Part shown: positions 50,059 through 60,102 of the stretch, piece after piece
Position numbering within the stretch: position 1 is the first letter of the stretch
Layout: each line of letters opens with the position of its first letter
DNA from: Aestuariivita boseongensis
Lineage (GTDB): Bacteria; Pseudomonadota; Alphaproteobacteria; Rhodobacterales; Rhodobacteraceae
Length of the DNA stretch: 64,000 nucleotides
Assembly: GCF_001262635.1 (NCBI RefSeq)
Contig: NZ_JXYH01000007.1
Span: 1 to 64,000 of the forward strand
Reading direction: 5' to 3'
Notes under the pieces: model-generated
Database searches by the model: none
Seen by the model: only the letters and a program-made list of their open reading frames with translations
Told to the model about the DNA's origin: nothing
Position numbers and translations under genes: made by a program

Positions 50059-51780
50059 ATGCCTGATCCGAAAAAACTCCGCTCCCGCATCACCACCGAC
50101 GGGCTGGACCGCGTCCCCCACCGCGCCTTCATGCGCGGACAGGGTCTGGATGATGACGCGATCTCAAGGCCCATGATCTGCGTTGTGTCCACGCAATCGG
50201 AGACATCGCCCTGCAACATGGGCCTGCGCGACCAGGCCATGCATGCCTATCGAGGCGTGCAGGAGGCCGGGGGCACCCCGCGCGAAAGCACGACGATTTC
50301 CGTCTCAGACGGGCTGAGCATGAACCATCAGGGGATGAAGGCCTCGCTGATGTCGCGCGAACTGATCGCGGATTCGGTCGAGCTTCTGATGCGTGGGCAT
50401 GCCTATGACGGGATCATCGGCTATGGTGGTTGCGACAAGAACCTGCCTGCGATGATCATGGGCATGGTGCGGATGAACGCACCGTCGGTCTTTATCTATG
50501 GCGGATCGACCCTGCCGGGGATGTACAAGGGCAAGGTCATTTCCATTCTCGACACCTATGAGGGCGCAGGCGCGGTGATGACCGGGGATCTGAGCCAGGA
50601 AGAGCTGGACGAGATGGAACGCGCGGCGATGCCCACGGTCGGTTCCTGCCCCGGCCAGTTCACGGCAAATACCATGGGTATGGTGGCCGAAGTTCTGGGG
50701 ATCACGCCTTTGGGCACCGCGCTGATCCCCGCGGTCTATTCCCAGCGCGCGGCCGTGGGGCGCAAGGCGGGGCATATCGTTATGGATATCCTTGAAAAAG
50801 GCGGGCCTTTGCCGCGCGATCTGGTCACCCGCAAGAGCCTTGAGAATGCCTGCGCGATCATCGCGGCCACCGGCGGGTCGACCAATGCAGGCATGCATCT
50901 ATGCGCCATCGCGAACGAGGCCGGCATTCCCTTTACCATGGACGATGTGGGCGCAGTCTTTGAACGCACGCCGCTGATCGGCAACCTGCGCCCCGGCGGG
51001 CAGTATTACGCGCTGGATGTGCACCGGCTGGGTGGGGTTCCGATGATCGTGAAGGAACTGATCGCCAGCGGTCATATGCATGGCGACACGCTGACCCTGA
51101 CCGGCGAGACGCTGGAAGAGGCCACGCGGGACGCGCCCGCCCCCGATGGCGATGCGATCCGGCCGGTATCGAACGCCATCGACAGCTCGGGCGGGGTGAT
51201 CGTGATCAAGGGATCGCTGGCCCCCGAAGGCGCCTTCATCAAGGTCGCGGGCCTGAAACGGCGTGTGCATGAGGGCCCCGCGCGGGTCTTTGACAGCGAG
51301 GAAGAGGCGATGGCCGTCATCCGCAAGCGCGGCTATGGCGAGGGCGACGTGCTGATCATCCGCAACGAAGGGCCCAAGGGTGGACCCGGCATGCGCGAGA
51401 TGCTGGGGCCCACCGCCGTGATCTATGGTCAGGGCATGGGCGAAAAGGTGGCGCTGGTCACCGATGGCCGCTTCTCGGGCGCGACACGGGGGATGTGTAT
51501 CGGGTATCTGTCACCCGAGGCGGGCGCCGGCGGTCCGCTGGCGCTGGTGGAAACCGGCGATCCGATCCGCATCGACACGACCGAAGGCGTGCGCGCGATC
51601 GACCTTCTGGTGGATGAAGCCACCCTGGCCCAACGCCGCGCTGCTTTGGCCGAACGCCCGCCACGCAAGCTCGCCGGCGCGATGGAGAAATACGCGAACG
51701 CTGTTCAAAGCGCCTATTATGGCGCAATCACCCATTCCGGCAGTGCCGAATGGCCGTTCGAGGAGCCCGACAATGGCTAA
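50059..51780 (+). CDS. IlvD/Edd-family dehydratase (dihydroxy-acid dehydratase)
   Basis: This 573-residue iron-sulfur dehydratase removes water from 2,3-dihydroxy acids to give 2-oxo acids. Cluster cysteines are Cys52 (ETSPCNMGL), Cys125 ([11 protein letters not shown], next to the Mg-binding Asp-Lys) and Cys197 ([12 protein letters not shown]). The set of three resembles the 2Fe-2S class. It may be the branched-chain amino acid enzyme IlvD. The flanking dehydrogenase and arylmalonate decarboxylase genes, which overlap or abut it, suggest a catabolic dihydroxy or sugar-type acid instead. CGGAG precedes the ATG. It begins the three-gene operon 50059-53337. Confidence 0.92.
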   Translation: MPDPKKLRSRITTDGLDRVPHRAFMRGQGLDDDAISRPMICVVSTQSETSPCNMGLRDQAMHAYRGVQEAGGTPRESTTISVSDGLSMNHQGMKASLMSRELIADSVELLMRGHAYDGIIGYGGCDKNLPAMIMGMVRMNAPSVFIYGGSTLPGMYKGKVISILDTYEGAGAVMTGDLSQEELDEMERAAMPTVGSCPGQFTANTMGMVAEVLGITPLGTALIPAVYSQRAAVGRKAGHIVMDILEKGGPLPRDLVTRKSLENACAIIAATGGSTNAGMHLCAIANEAGIPFTMDDVGAVFERTPLIGNLRPGGQYYALDVHRLGGVPMIVKELIASGHMHGDTLTLTGETLEEATRDAPAPDGDAIRPVSNAIDSSGGVIVIKGSLAPEGAFIKVAGLKRRVHEGPARVFDSEEEAMAVIRKRGYGEGDVLIIRNEGPKGGPGMREMLGPTAVIYGQGMGEKVALVTDGRFSGATRGMCIGYLSPEAGAGGPLALVETGDPIRIDTTEGVRAIDLLVDEATLAQRRAALAERPPRKLAGAMEKYANAVQSAYYGAITHSGSAEWPFEEPDNG

Positions 51781-52639
51781 GCGTATCGGATATCTCGGCA
51801 CCGGGCTGATGGGTCTGCCCATGGTGATGAACCTGATCAGGGCCGGGCATGACGTGACCGTCTGGAACCGCTCAGCCGACAAGGCTGCGCCGGCGGTTGA
51901 GGCCGGTGCGACACAAGCGGCAACCCCTGCCGATCTGGCGCGTGACTGCGATGTGGTGATGATGTGCCTGACCAATGCCACCGCGGTCGAGGCCGTTGTC
52001 TTCGGCGATGACGGGATCGCGTCGGTGACCGGGCCGAAGCTTCTGGTCGATTTCTCCTCGATGGATCCGGAGTTGACCAAGACCTATGGCGAGCGTCTGC
52101 GCGCCGCCAATGGCATGGGCTGGGTCGATGCGCCCGTCTCAGGCGGTACGCCCGCGGCCACCGCAGGCACGCTGACGATCATGGCCGGCGGAACCGAGGA
52201 AGACTTTGCCACCGCACTCCCCCTGATGGACGCGCTGGCCAGCCAAGTGACCCATATGGGGCCTGCAGGGGCGGGTCAGATGACCAAGCTGGTGAACCAG
52301 ATCCTGTCCGGCGGCATCATGGCGCTGACGGCCGAGGCGGTGAATTTCGCCCGTGCGGCCGGAGTGGACGCCACCCGCCTCACCGAGGCGTTGGCGGGCG
52401 GGTTTGCCGACAGCAAGCCGTTTCAGCTTCTGGCCCCACGCATGGCGGTCGAGAATTTCGAAAACCCGCTGGGCACGGTGGCGATGATGCTGAAAGACCT
52501 CGACACCGTGGCCCAGGTCGCAGAGGGCCGCGCACCCCTGCCGATGACCACATCCGCCCGCGCATTGATGCGGCAGGCCGCTGATATGGGCCATGCGGAA
52601 CACGACATCTCGACCATCATCCTGCCGCTGAAATCATGA
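51773..52639 (+). CDS. NAD(P)-dependent beta-hydroxyacid dehydrogenase (HIBADH-like) A
   Basis: This 288-residue member of the 3-hydroxyisobutyrate / tartronate-semialdehyde family has [21 protein letters not shown] for cofactor binding. The substrate loop is [24 protein letters not shown], and [13 protein letters not shown] carries the catalytic Lys. It interconverts a beta-hydroxy acid and its aldehyde or keto form. It starts eight bases inside the dehydratase gene and ends four bases into the arylmalonate decarboxylase gene, so the three act together. A paralogue is encoded at 53398-54270. Confidence 0.92.
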   Translation: MAKRIGYLGTGLMGLPMVMNLIRAGHDVTVWNRSADKAAPAVEAGATQAATPADLARDCDVVMMCLTNATAVEAVVFGDDGIASVTGPKLLVDFSSMDPELTKTYGERLRAANGMGWVDAPVSGGTPAATAGTLTIMAGGTEEDFATALPLMDALASQVTHMGPAGAGQMTKLVNQILSGGIMALTAEAVNFARAAGVDATRLTEALAGGFADSKPFQLLAPRMAVENFENPLGTVAMMLKDLDTVAQVAEGRAPLPMTTSARALMRQAADMGHAEHDISTIILPLKS

Positions 52640-53337
52640 CGACCATCGGCATGATCGTTCCGCCCGCAGATGGCGCAGTCCCGCCGGAACCGCCGGTGCT
52701 TTACCCCGATCTGCGTTTCATCGCGCGCGGTCTCGCGCTGCCGGAACTGACGCCTGAAGGCTACGATTCCGTGATCGATCACGTGGCCGATCTGGCGCGG
52801 CAGCTGAAAGACGAAGGGGCCGACGCCGTATCCCTGATGGGCACATCGCTCAGCTTCTATCGCGGGCCGGAAGGCAATGCGCAGGTGCTGGCGGCGATGC
52901 GGGAGGCAACCGCCCTGCCCGTCACCACGATGACCGATTCCGTGCTGGAGGCGCTGGCCGCATTCGGCGCGAAACGCATCGCGGTTGCCACGGCCTATAC
53001 CGACGTGGTCAATGACCGGCTGCGCAGCTATCTGGGCGCCGAAGGGTTGGAGATTCTGTCGCTTGAGGCGCTTAGCCTGACGGATGTGAAAACCATCCAG
53101 TCGGTGGGTGACGCCGATCTGATTACCCTGGGCAAACGTGCCGCCAAAGCCGCACCAGAGGCAGAGGCGCTGTTTATCTCCTGCGGGGGCCTGCGGACAT
53201 TGCCGGTGATCACACCGCTGGAGGATGCTTTGGGCGTGCCGGTCATCAGCTCGGCCACGGCCGGGGCCTGGGGTGCCGTCCGCCTGAGCGGCCATCCCGG
53301 CCGCGCCCGGGGATATGGTCGTTTGTTCGAGCTTTGA
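52636..53337 (+). CDS. Arylmalonate decarboxylase (AMDase) homologue
   Basis: This 233-residue Asp/Glu-racemase-superfamily enzyme matches, from memory, the Bordetella arylmalonate decarboxylase along its whole length with an offset of five residues. The N-terminal TIGMIVPP, the oxyanion segment SLMGTSLSFYRG (Gly69-Thr70-Ser71; Bordetella 74-76), Tyr121 in VATAYTDVVN (Tyr126) and the catalytic Cys183 in ISCGGLRTLP (Cys188) are all kept, as is the C-terminal GYGRLFEL. AMDase removes CO2 from disubstituted malonates without a cofactor. Its natural role is unsettled. Here it is fused by an ATGA overlap to a dehydratase and a beta-hydroxyacid dehydrogenase. Confidence 0.9.
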   Translation: MTTIGMIVPPADGAVPPEPPVLYPDLRFIARGLALPELTPEGYDSVIDHVADLARQLKDEGADAVSLMGTSLSFYRGPEGNAQVLAAMREATALPVTTMTDSVLEALAAFGAKRIAVATAYTDVVNDRLRSYLGAEGLEILSLEALSLTDVKTIQSVGDADLITLGKRAAKAAPEAEALFISCGGLRTLPVITPLEDALGVPVISSATAGAWGAVRLSGHPGRARGYGRLFEL

Positions 53338-53343
53338 GCCGCG

Positions 53344-53390
53344 CGGAATTTTCCAAAAATTCCGAGCCGGAAACTGGGTCAGTTTCCGGC
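53344..53390. terminator. Tandem hairpins after the AMDase gene
   Basis: Hairpin 1 (53344-53364) has CGGAATTTT / AAAATTCCG arms and a CCA loop. Hairpin 2 (53366-53390) has GCCGGAAACTG / CAGTTTCCGGC arms and a GGT loop. They fill the convergent gap to the next dehydrogenase. The same pair of arm sequences recurs at 56846-56889, so this is a repeated element as well as a terminator. Confidence 0.85.
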
Positions 53391-53397
53391 CCCCGGC

Positions 53398-54270
53398 TTA
53401 TCCCGCTTCCATCAGCCGCTTGAACAGGCTCGATGTATCCCAGCGCCCGCCGCCCATCTTCTGGACATCCTTGTAGAACTGATCGACCAGAGCCGTCACA
53501 GGCAGGCTGGCCCCCACCTCATCGGCGGTCGACAGACAAATCCCCAGATCCTTGCGCATCCAGTCCACGGCAAATCCGTGATCCCATTTGTCGTCCAGCA
53601 TTGTCTCGTACCGATTGACCATCTGCCAGCTGCCTGCAGCTCCGCCGCCGATCACATCGACGACCGCGCGGCCATCCAGCCCCGCTTTCTGTGCGAAATG
53701 CAGCCCTTCGGACAGGCCCTGAACAAGACCTGCGATACAGATCTGGTTGACCATCTTGGTCAGCTGCCCGGCGCCGCTTTCCCCCAGGCGCACGCATTTC
53801 TTGGCAAAGGCCTCAATCACCGGCTCGGCCTTGGCATAGGCGTCGGCATCGCCACCGCACATCACCACCAGTTGGCCATTTTCGGCCCCCGCCTGACCGC
53901 CGGACACGGGCGCATCGACGAAAGACACACCGATCTCCTGACCAGCCGCATACAACTCGGCCGTGACCTTGGCGGACACCGTGGTGTGATCAACAAAGAT
54001 CGCACCGCTTGTCATTCCGGCGAAGGCGCCATCATCGCCCAGGCAGACCGACCGCAAGTCATCGTCATTGCCCACGCAGGCCATCACAAACTCGGCCCCC
54101 TCGGCCGCCTCGCGCGGTGTCGTCGCCATCGCGCCGCCGTGCTGGGCGACCCAGGCCTCGGCCTTCGCGCCCGTGCGGTTATAGACGGTCACCTCATGGC
54201 CCGCGGCCTGAAGATGGCCCGCCATCGGATAGCCCATCACACCCAAACCCAGAAACGCCACTTTCGCCAT
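53398..54270 (-). CDS. NAD(P)-dependent beta-hydroxyacid dehydrogenase (HIBADH-like) B
   Basis: This 290-residue protein has AFLGLGVMGYPMAGHLQAAGH, the substrate loop [24 protein letters not shown] and the catalytic-Lys segment GAGQLTKMVNQICIAGLVQGL. It is the same family as the product of 51773-52639 but a distinct paralogue, closer by eye to GarR or 2-hydroxy-3-oxopropionate reductases. GGGGAG seven bases before 54270 sets the start. It diverges from the acylase gene and converges on the AMDase operon, so it is not in that transcript. Confidence 0.92.
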   Translation of the reverse strand: MAKVAFLGLGVMGYPMAGHLQAAGHEVTVYNRTGAKAEAWVAQHGGAMATTPREAAEGAEFVMACVGNDDDLRSVCLGDDGAFAGMTSGAIFVDHTTVSAKVTAELYAAGQEIGVSFVDAPVSGGQAGAENGQLVVMCGGDADAYAKAEPVIEAFAKKCVRLGESGAGQLTKMVNQICIAGLVQGLSEGLHFAQKAGLDGRAVVDVIGGGAAGSWQMVNRYETMLDDKWDHGFAVDWMRKDLGICLSTADEVGASLPVTALVDQFYKDVQKMGGGRWDTSSLFKRLMEAG

Positions 54271-54353
54271 GTGCTTTCTCCCCGTATGCACTTGTCTTAC
54301 CAATGCGCTGTACCTAACAGGCACGCAGGCAACGTCAAATCAAAGGAGCGCTT

Positions 54354-56819
54354 ATGCGCCAGGTTTTCAAATGGCTGATCCGGCTGACAGGGGGCGCGAT
54401 CCTCCTGGCGATGGCGGCTGTTTTCCTGGCCTATTATTTCGCCTCCGGGTCGTTGCCCGATTATGACAAGCGTATCCCGGTCACCGGTCTGACCAACCCG
54501 GTGGAAATCGTGCGCGACAATGCCAATGTGCCCCATATTCTGGGTGCGACCGACGAAGAAAGCTTCTTCGGGCTGGGATATGCCCATGCGCAGGACCGAC
54601 TGTGGCAAATGACGATGCTGCGCCGCACCGTGCAGGGCCGCCTGTCGGAGGTCTTTGGCGCGCGTACCCAGCGGATCGACACGCTGATGCGGCGCTTCGA
54701 TCTCTATCGTCTGGCCCAGCAATCGGTCGAGGCGCAGGACGCCTATACCAAACGAGCGTTGGACGCCTATGCTGCGGGCGTCAACGCCCGGCTGGAAGAG
54801 ATCAACCGCGACGCGCTGGGACGCGGCGCGCCCGAGATGTTCTTTTTCAACGCCCCTGTCGCGCCCTGGGTGCCGGCCGATTCCCTTGCGGTGATCAAAC
54901 TGCTGGGCGTCCAGCTTGCAGGCCATCTTGAGGCCGAGGTGCTGCGCGCCCGCACCGCGCTGGCCCTGCCCGACCAGGACCGCCTGCCCGATATCCTGCC
55001 CGATGCACCAGGCACCGGCATCGCCGCGCTGCCGGAATATGCCGATCTGTTCCCCGGGCTGCCCCGCTTTGCCCAGGCCAGCCCCATGCCCGATCACCCG
55101 CTGTCGCCCTTCAACCCGCATGAATTGGCCGGGGCGTCGAACGCCTTTGCCGCCGCGCCCGACCGTTCAGCCGCCGGCGGCACGCTTCTGGCCAGCGATC
55201 CGCACCTGGGCTTTTCCGCGCCCGCCGTGTGGTACCTGGCGCGCCTGCGCCTGCAAAACGGCGATGTGATCGGCGGCACGGTTCCCGGCGTACCGGCCGT
55301 GATGATGGGGCGCAGCGATCGGCTGGGCTGGGGGCTGACCTCGTCCTATATCGACGATCAGGACGTCTATATCGAACGGCTGAACCCGGAAAATCCGGAA
55401 GAATACCTCACTCCCGACGGGTACAAACCCTTCCGCACCCGCCAAAGCATTATCGAAATTGCCGATGCCAGCCCGGTCACAATCACCCTGCGCTGGACCG
55501 AAAATGGCCCCGTTCTGCCGCCCAGCACCTATGCGTTGGGCACGATCACGCCGCCGGGGCATGTGGCCTCTCTGGCCTGGACCGTTCTGAACGGACAGGA
55601 CACAAGCCTGACTGCCGCCATGGGCATCATGCGTTCGGACACGGTGCAGGAAGCCATCGCGCGGTCCGAGCTGTTCGTGGCCCCGGCCCAGATGATCACC
55701 CTGGCCGATCGCGAGAATATCGGGCTGAAGCTCATGGGCCATGTGCCGCGCCGCAATGCCGCGCATCAAAGCCGGGGTCGGTTTCCCTCACAGGGATGGC
55801 GTGCGGAAAACCGTTGGGAGGGGCGGATGCCCTATGCGTCCAACCCCGAATTCATCAACCCGCGTGGGGGCATCCTGGGCAATACCAACAACAAGATTGT
55901 GGAACGCCCCTTCCCCAATCACCTGTCCTATGAATGGGGCGATACGCAGCGGGTGAACCGCTGGCAGCGCCTGATGCAATCGCGGGAAGTTCACACCCGC
56001 GACAGCTTTATCGAGGCGCAGTTGGATCCTGTCTCCTTCACCGCGCGGTCACTTCTGCCGCTGGTCGGCGCCGATCTGTGGTTCACAGGAGAGGCCGCCC
56101 CAGCAGGCACGCCCGAACGCCAGCGCCAGCGCGCGCTGCAACTTCTGGCCGACTGGAACGGCGAGATGAACGAACACCTGCCCGAACCACTGATCTATGC
56201 CGCCTGGCTGCGCGCGCTTCAGGACCGGCTGATCCGCGACGAATTGGGGCCGCTGGCGGACGAATTCACCCATGTCGAGCCTTTGTTCATCGAACGTGTC
56301 TATCGTGACATTGACGGTGCATCGGCCTGGTGTGACGTGCTGCAAAGCGCACCGGTCGAAACCTGCACCGACATGGCGCGCCTGGCGCTGGATGACGCGT
56401 TGGTCTGGATCGGTGAGCGATACGGCACTCAACTGGAATCCCTGCGTTGGGGCGATGCGCATCAGGCCACCCATGATCACCCGACACTGGGAGAAGTGCC
56501 GCTGCTGCGGTACTTCGTGAATATCCGGCAATCGACCTCGGGCGGGGACAACACGCTGCAACGGGGCCTGAGTTCGGGCAAGGATCCCGACCCGTTCTTC
56601 AATGTGCATGGGGCGGGATATCGCGGGGTCTATGATTTTGCCGATCCCGACAGTTCGGTCTTCATCACCTCGACCGGCCAGTCCGGGCATTTCCTGTCAC
56701 GCCACTATGACGATCTGGCGCAGCTCTGGCGGCGTGGGGAATACATTCCGATGAGCCTGGATATCGACCTGGCCCGCGCCGGGGCAGTTGGTGTGACAGT
56801 GCTGGAACCAGCCGAGTAA
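54354..56819 (+). CDS. Penicillin acylase family protein (Ntn hydrolase)
   Basis: This 821-residue precursor is a periplasmic N-terminal-nucleophile amidase. A signal anchor or signal peptide lies at residues 6-29 (WLIRLTGGAILLAMAAVFLAYY). The alpha chain begins near VEIVRDNANVPHILGATDEESFFGLGYAHAQDRLWQM. Self-cleavage should occur at HELAGA-SNAFA, making Ser262 the N-terminal nucleophile of the beta chain, where relatives have G-SNNW. The following DPHLGFSAPAVWYLARL is typical. Substrates in this family include penicillins, N-acyl-homoserine lactones and other acyl amides, and the choice cannot be made here. AAAGGAG lies five bases before the ATG. Confidence 0.92.
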   Translation: MRQVFKWLIRLTGGAILLAMAAVFLAYYFASGSLPDYDKRIPVTGLTNPVEIVRDNANVPHILGATDEESFFGLGYAHAQDRLWQMTMLRRTVQGRLSEVFGARTQRIDTLMRRFDLYRLAQQSVEAQDAYTKRALDAYAAGVNARLEEINRDALGRGAPEMFFFNAPVAPWVPADSLAVIKLLGVQLAGHLEAEVLRARTALALPDQDRLPDILPDAPGTGIAALPEYADLFPGLPRFAQASPMPDHPLSPFNPHELAGASNAFAAAPDRSAAGGTLLASDPHLGFSAPAVWYLARLRLQNGDVIGGTVPGVPAVMMGRSDRLGWGLTSSYIDDQDVYIERLNPENPEEYLTPDGYKPFRTRQSIIEIADASPVTITLRWTENGPVLPPSTYALGTITPPGHVASLAWTVLNGQDTSLTAAMGIMRSDTVQEAIARSELFVAPAQMITLADRENIGLKLMGHVPRRNAAHQSRGRFPSQGWRAENRWEGRMPYASNPEFINPRGGILGNTNNKIVERPFPNHLSYEWGDTQRVNRWQRLMQSREVHTRDSFIEAQLDPVSFTARSLLPLVGADLWFTGEAAPAGTPERQRQRALQLLADWNGEMNEHLPEPLIYAAWLRALQDRLIRDELGPLADEFTHVEPLFIERVYRDIDGASAWCDVLQSAPVETCTDMARLALDDALVWIGERYGTQLESLRWGDAHQATHDHPTLGEVPLLRYFVNIRQSTSGGDNTLQRGLSSGKDPDPFFNVHGAGYRGVYDFADPDSSVFITSTGQSGHFLSRHYDDLAQLWRRGEYIPMSLDIDLARAGAVGVTVLEPAE

Positions 56820-56845
56820 GGGAAGCCCCCCTTTAGGGCCGTGTA

Positions 56846-56889
56846 CCGGAATTTTGCAAAATTCCGGCCCGGAAACTTCCAAGTTTCCG
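56846..56889. terminator. Tandem hairpins between acylase gene and hflX
   Basis: Hairpin 1 (56846-56867) is a perfect 22-base palindrome with arm CCGGAATTTTG. Hairpin 2 (56870-56889) has CGGAAACTT / AAGTTTCCG arms and a CC loop. The arms match those of the element at 53344-53390. It ends the convergent acylase and hflX transcripts. Confidence 0.85.
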
Positions 56890-58173
56890 CTACCGCCCGT
56901 TCAAAGCCGCAAACTGCGCTTTCTGCTTGTCAGACCACAAAACGGTCAGGTGAAACCCCGTTTCATCCTGCACTTCTTCCTGCACCACATCCTGATCGAA
57001 AAGCCAGGCGCGTTTGCGGCCTTCCGCGAAATCCAGATCCACCAACTCTTCGCGCCGCACCCCCTGAAGATGGGCCGCGATGGCCTCAAGCAGCGCAGGC
57101 AGCCCGGTCCCGTCGATGGCCGATATCGCGAAGATCCCGTCTTCGCGTGATGCGCGGGCCAGCATCCCCTCCCGCGCCTCTTCCGGCAGAAGGTCGATCT
57201 TGTTCCAGACCTCCAACCGGGGCCGGGTCTCATCAATCCCCAGATCGGCCAGAATCGCCTCCACATCTTCGGCCTGGGCGGCGGTGTCGGCATGGCTGAT
57301 GTCGCGCACATGCAGGATCAGATCAGCCGCCAGCACCTCTTCCAGCGTGGCGCGGAAGGCGGCGACCAGCTGGGTCGGCAAATCGCTGATGAAACCCACC
57401 GTGTCCGACAGGATCACCTCGGGCCCGTCGGGCAATTCCACCCGGCGCATAGTGGGGTCAAGCGTGGCGAAAAGCATATCTTTCGCCATCACCTCCGCCC
57501 CGGTCAGCCGGTTGAAAAGCGTCGATTTGCCCGCGTTGGTATAGCCCACCAGCGCGACAATCGGATACGGCACCTTGGCGCGCGCCTTGCGGTGCAACTC
57601 GCGGGTTTTGACCACCTTGTCGAGCTGACGGCGCAGACGCACCAACTGTTCGTCGATCGCCCTTCGGTCCGCTTCGATCTGCGTCTCACCGGGGCCGCCG
57701 ACAAAACCCAAACCGCCGCGCTGGCGTTCCAGGTGGGTCCAGGCGCGCACGAGCCGCGTCCGCTGATAGCTGAGCGCGGCCATTTCCACCTGCAGCACGC
57801 CTTCGCGCGTGCGCGCGCGATCACTGAAAATCTCCAGAATCAAACCGGTCCGGTCCAGGATTTTGACCTTCCAGCGCTTTTCCAGATTGCGCTGCTGCAC
57901 GGGCGTGACCGGACCGTCGATCAGAACCAGCTCGATCTCGTTCTCAGAAAAGACCTCTTTCAGCTCATCAATCTTGCCCGAGCCAAACAGATACCCCGCC
58001 TGCGCGCGGTCCAGGCGCACGATTCCCTGCCCGATCACAACCAGATCGGGCAAGGCGCGCGCCAGAGACACGCCTTCTTCCAGCGCCGGAACAGGGTCCC
58101 GGCGATCTGGATCACTGCGGATATCGGGGTGCAACACCCACGCGCGGGTGCGGCTCCGCTCATGTTCCATCAA
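56890..58173 (-). CDS. hflX: GTPase HflX
   Basis: HflX is a ribosome-binding GTPase that splits stalled 70S ribosomes under stress. The 427-residue protein has the N-terminal HflX domain ([48 protein letters not shown]) and the signature [16 protein letters not shown]1 is [18 protein letters not shown]3 is [12 protein letters not shown] and G4 is WNKIDLL. It overlaps hfq by four bases, the usual alphaproteobacterial order. Confidence 0.97.
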   Translation of the reverse strand: MMEHERSRTRAWVLHPDIRSDPDRRDPVPALEEGVSLARALPDLVVIGQGIVRLDRAQAGYLFGSGKIDELKEVFSENEIELVLIDGPVTPVQQRNLEKRWKVKILDRTGLILEIFSDRARTREGVLQVEMAALSYQRTRLVRAWTHLERQRGGLGFVGGPGETQIEADRRAIDEQLVRLRRQLDKVVKTRELHRKARAKVPYPIVALVGYTNAGKSTLFNRLTGAEVMAKDMLFATLDPTMRRVELPDGPEVILSDTVGFISDLPTQLVAAFRATLEEVLAADLILHVRDISHADTAAQAEDVEAILADLGIDETRPRLEVWNKIDLLPEEAREGMLARASREDGIFAISAIDGTGLPALLEAIAAHLQGVRREELVDLDFAEGRKRAWLFDQDVVQEEVQDETGFHLTVLWSDKQKAQFAALNGR

Positions 58174-58409
58174 GAGGCGTCTTCGCCCTCGTAAAGAGAG
58201 ATGGGTTGTGCCGGCATGATCGTGGAAATCGCATGCTTATACACAAGCTGAGACTGCCCGTCGCGCCGCAAAAGCACGCAGAAATTGTCAAACCAGGTAA
58301 TGACACCTTGCAGCTTCACACCATTGATCAAAAAAATGGTGACCGGAACCTTGGTCTTGCGCACATGGTTCAGGAAGGCGTCCTGCAGGTTCTGTCTGTC
58401 CGAAGCCAT
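58170..58409 (-). CDS. hfq: RNA chaperone Hfq
   Basis: Hfq is the Sm-like hexamer that pairs small RNAs with mRNAs. The 79-residue protein has Sm1 ([34 protein letters not shown]) and Sm2 ([13 protein letters not shown]) motifs and lacks a long C-terminal tail, as usual in Rhodobacterales. [10 protein letters not shown] at 58409 is the right start. The frame continues to 58739 into trkH but is not coding there. The 154-base gap 58410-58563 to trkH probably holds its promoter, although I see no clear hexamers. Confidence 0.97.
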   Translation of the reverse strand: MASDRQNLQDAFLNHVRKTKVPVTIFLINGVKLQGVITWFDNFCVLLRRDGQSQLVYKHAISTIMPAQPISLYEGEDAS

Positions 58410-58563
58410 TTTGAAATACTCGCCATTATTCTTGCAACGCACCGCGCATCGGCACGTTCGTGGTGCGAGTATGTCGTGGCCCGGTCCGAGATTCCACCCC
58501 AAAAAACAGTCCGTTACGGACCCAATTGCGAAAGCGCCTTTTCTTCGGGCAATCGCGCGCGGT

Positions 58564-60099
58564 TTATCGCCGCCAGGTGTCGGCGCTGACCAGTGCGATG
58601 ATCGCCAAAGCCTCGAACCGGCCCAGAACCATCGCGGCCGCAAGAACCAGTTTCGCGCTATCGCCCATCTCAAGCAGGTCAATGGGGGTTTCGGCGGCCA
58701 CCTCCACCAGCGGTCCGGTGGTCGACAAGGTTGCAACACTCAGCAGCACGGCATCCTCGAAACCCACGCCCGACAGCGTCAGAAGCAAGGTGATCGCGGT
58801 CAGGCTCAGCGCGAAAAGCATGAAGAAGATCCAGGCGATAAACGCCCCGTTGCGGTGGATGCGCCGGCGTTCGGCCCCCTCGTTTCCAACCGAAGACGGA
58901 TGAATCAGCCGTTCCATCTCGCGCAGGCCATTGAGATAGAGCACATAAACCCGCAGCAACTTGACCCCGCCCGCCGTCGTGGCCACCCCGCCGCCGATCA
59001 AGGCCAGCCCCATCAGGATCAGCCCGGGCGTATTCAACCCCGACCAGGTTTGCGTCTGGTCCCAGTCGGCGCTGACGAATCCTGTGGTTGTCAGGAAAGA
59101 CAGAACCGTGAAGACGCTCCCCCACAACGCGCGCAGGGCCTGCGCGCCGTCCTCGGCCATGTTGACATCATATGCCCCCAGCCAATGGCGCAGAAACAAA
59201 AGCAGGGGCACGGCGATTGTCAGAAGAATGCCGATCCGAAACTCCGGATCGCGATCCAGACGCGCATTGCCCTTGGTCACGGTGTCATTGGAAAAGGCCA
59301 GACGGGACAGCGCAAAAAACATGAACAGAGCCATCACCATCTCACCAGGAAGACCAGCTTGAGCGCCTTCGGTCCCGCCCAACGGGGACATACCGCTTGT
59401 GGCCATCACCGCCATCGCATGACACAGCGCCACCAAAGGCCTGTCGCCGGACACCAGAAGCGAGATCCACAACACCAGTGTCAGCCCCACATAAATAGGC
59501 ACCAGCGCACGGGTGGATCGGAACAGCCGCTGACGAGGATCAGCCGTATCCAGCCCCCGCGTTTCCGCGTTGGACCGACCGGGTTGGCCGCGTGTTGTCA
59601 CCTCGAACCCACCCAGCGACAGGGGCGCTAGAATGGCCGAGGCCGCAATCCACATCATCAGCCCGCCCATCCACGCAACCTGCGCGCGCCAAAGGTGAAG
59701 AGTGTCGTTCAACCTGCTGGGATCATTGAAAACATCCAAACCCGTGGTCGTCAGTGCGCCCACCATGTCAAGATAGGCATTCAGAAACCGTGTCGTGCCC
59801 AATGCGTCGTGAAACGGTATGGCCAGCAGAAGCGGCATGAAGACAAATCCGGCCAGAAGCGACATCAACTGCCCAAAGCTGCCATGGCGTGATTTGCGCG
59901 CCGACAGCACGATGGCCAGCATCGTCACCGTGATCAGGCCCAGCGTTCCGGCATAGAAGAACGATCGCGATGTGGGGTGATCGTCACGGATCAGCGCATG
60001 GACGGCTGGCAGATACATGGACAGGGACGAAATCGCCAACAGCAGCACGAAAAGCGGCTGCCCACCCCAGAACCCGAAGTTTTGCCTGCGCCGCGCCAT
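58564..60099 (-). CDS. trkH: Trk potassium uptake membrane protein TrkH
   Basis: TrkH is the K+-translocating subunit. The 511-residue protein has about 10-12 hydrophobic segments. Selectivity-filter-type loops are visible at [31 protein letters not shown] and [10 protein letters not shown], the four P-loops of the K+ transporter fold. SLFGG-type and [18 protein letters not shown] segments are typical. It lies four bases after trkA and is cotranscribed with it. Confidence 0.95.
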   Translation of the reverse strand: MARRRQNFGFWGGQPLFVLLLAISSLSMYLPAVHALIRDDHPTSRSFFYAGTLGLITVTMLAIVLSARKSRHGSFGQLMSLLAGFVFMPLLLAIPFHDALGTTRFLNAYLDMVGALTTTGLDVFNDPSRLNDTLHLWRAQVAWMGGLMMWIAASAILAPLSLGGFEVTTRGQPGRSNAETRGLDTADPRQRLFRSTRALVPIYVGLTLVLWISLLVSGDRPLVALCHAMAVMATSGMSPLGGTEGAQAGLPGEMVMALFMFFALSRLAFSNDTVTKGNARLDRDPEFRIGILLTIAVPLLLFLRHWLGAYDVNMAEDGAQALRALWGSVFTVLSFLTTTGFVSADWDQTQTWSGLNTPGLILMGLALIGGGVATTAGGVKLLRVYVLYLNGLREMERLIHPSSVGNEGAERRRIHRNGAFIAWIFFMLFALSLTAITLLLTLSGVGFEDAVLLSVATLSTTGPLVEVAAETPIDLLEMGDSAKLVLAAAMVLGRFEALAIIALVSADTWRR

Positions 60100-60102
60100 G
60101 CG

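Noticed and set aside
58410-58739. N-terminal extension of Hfq to 189 residues
   Set aside because: The extension overlaps the 3' end of trkH, has no Sm-like sequence, and the standard Hfq start [10 protein letters not shown] is present at 58409.
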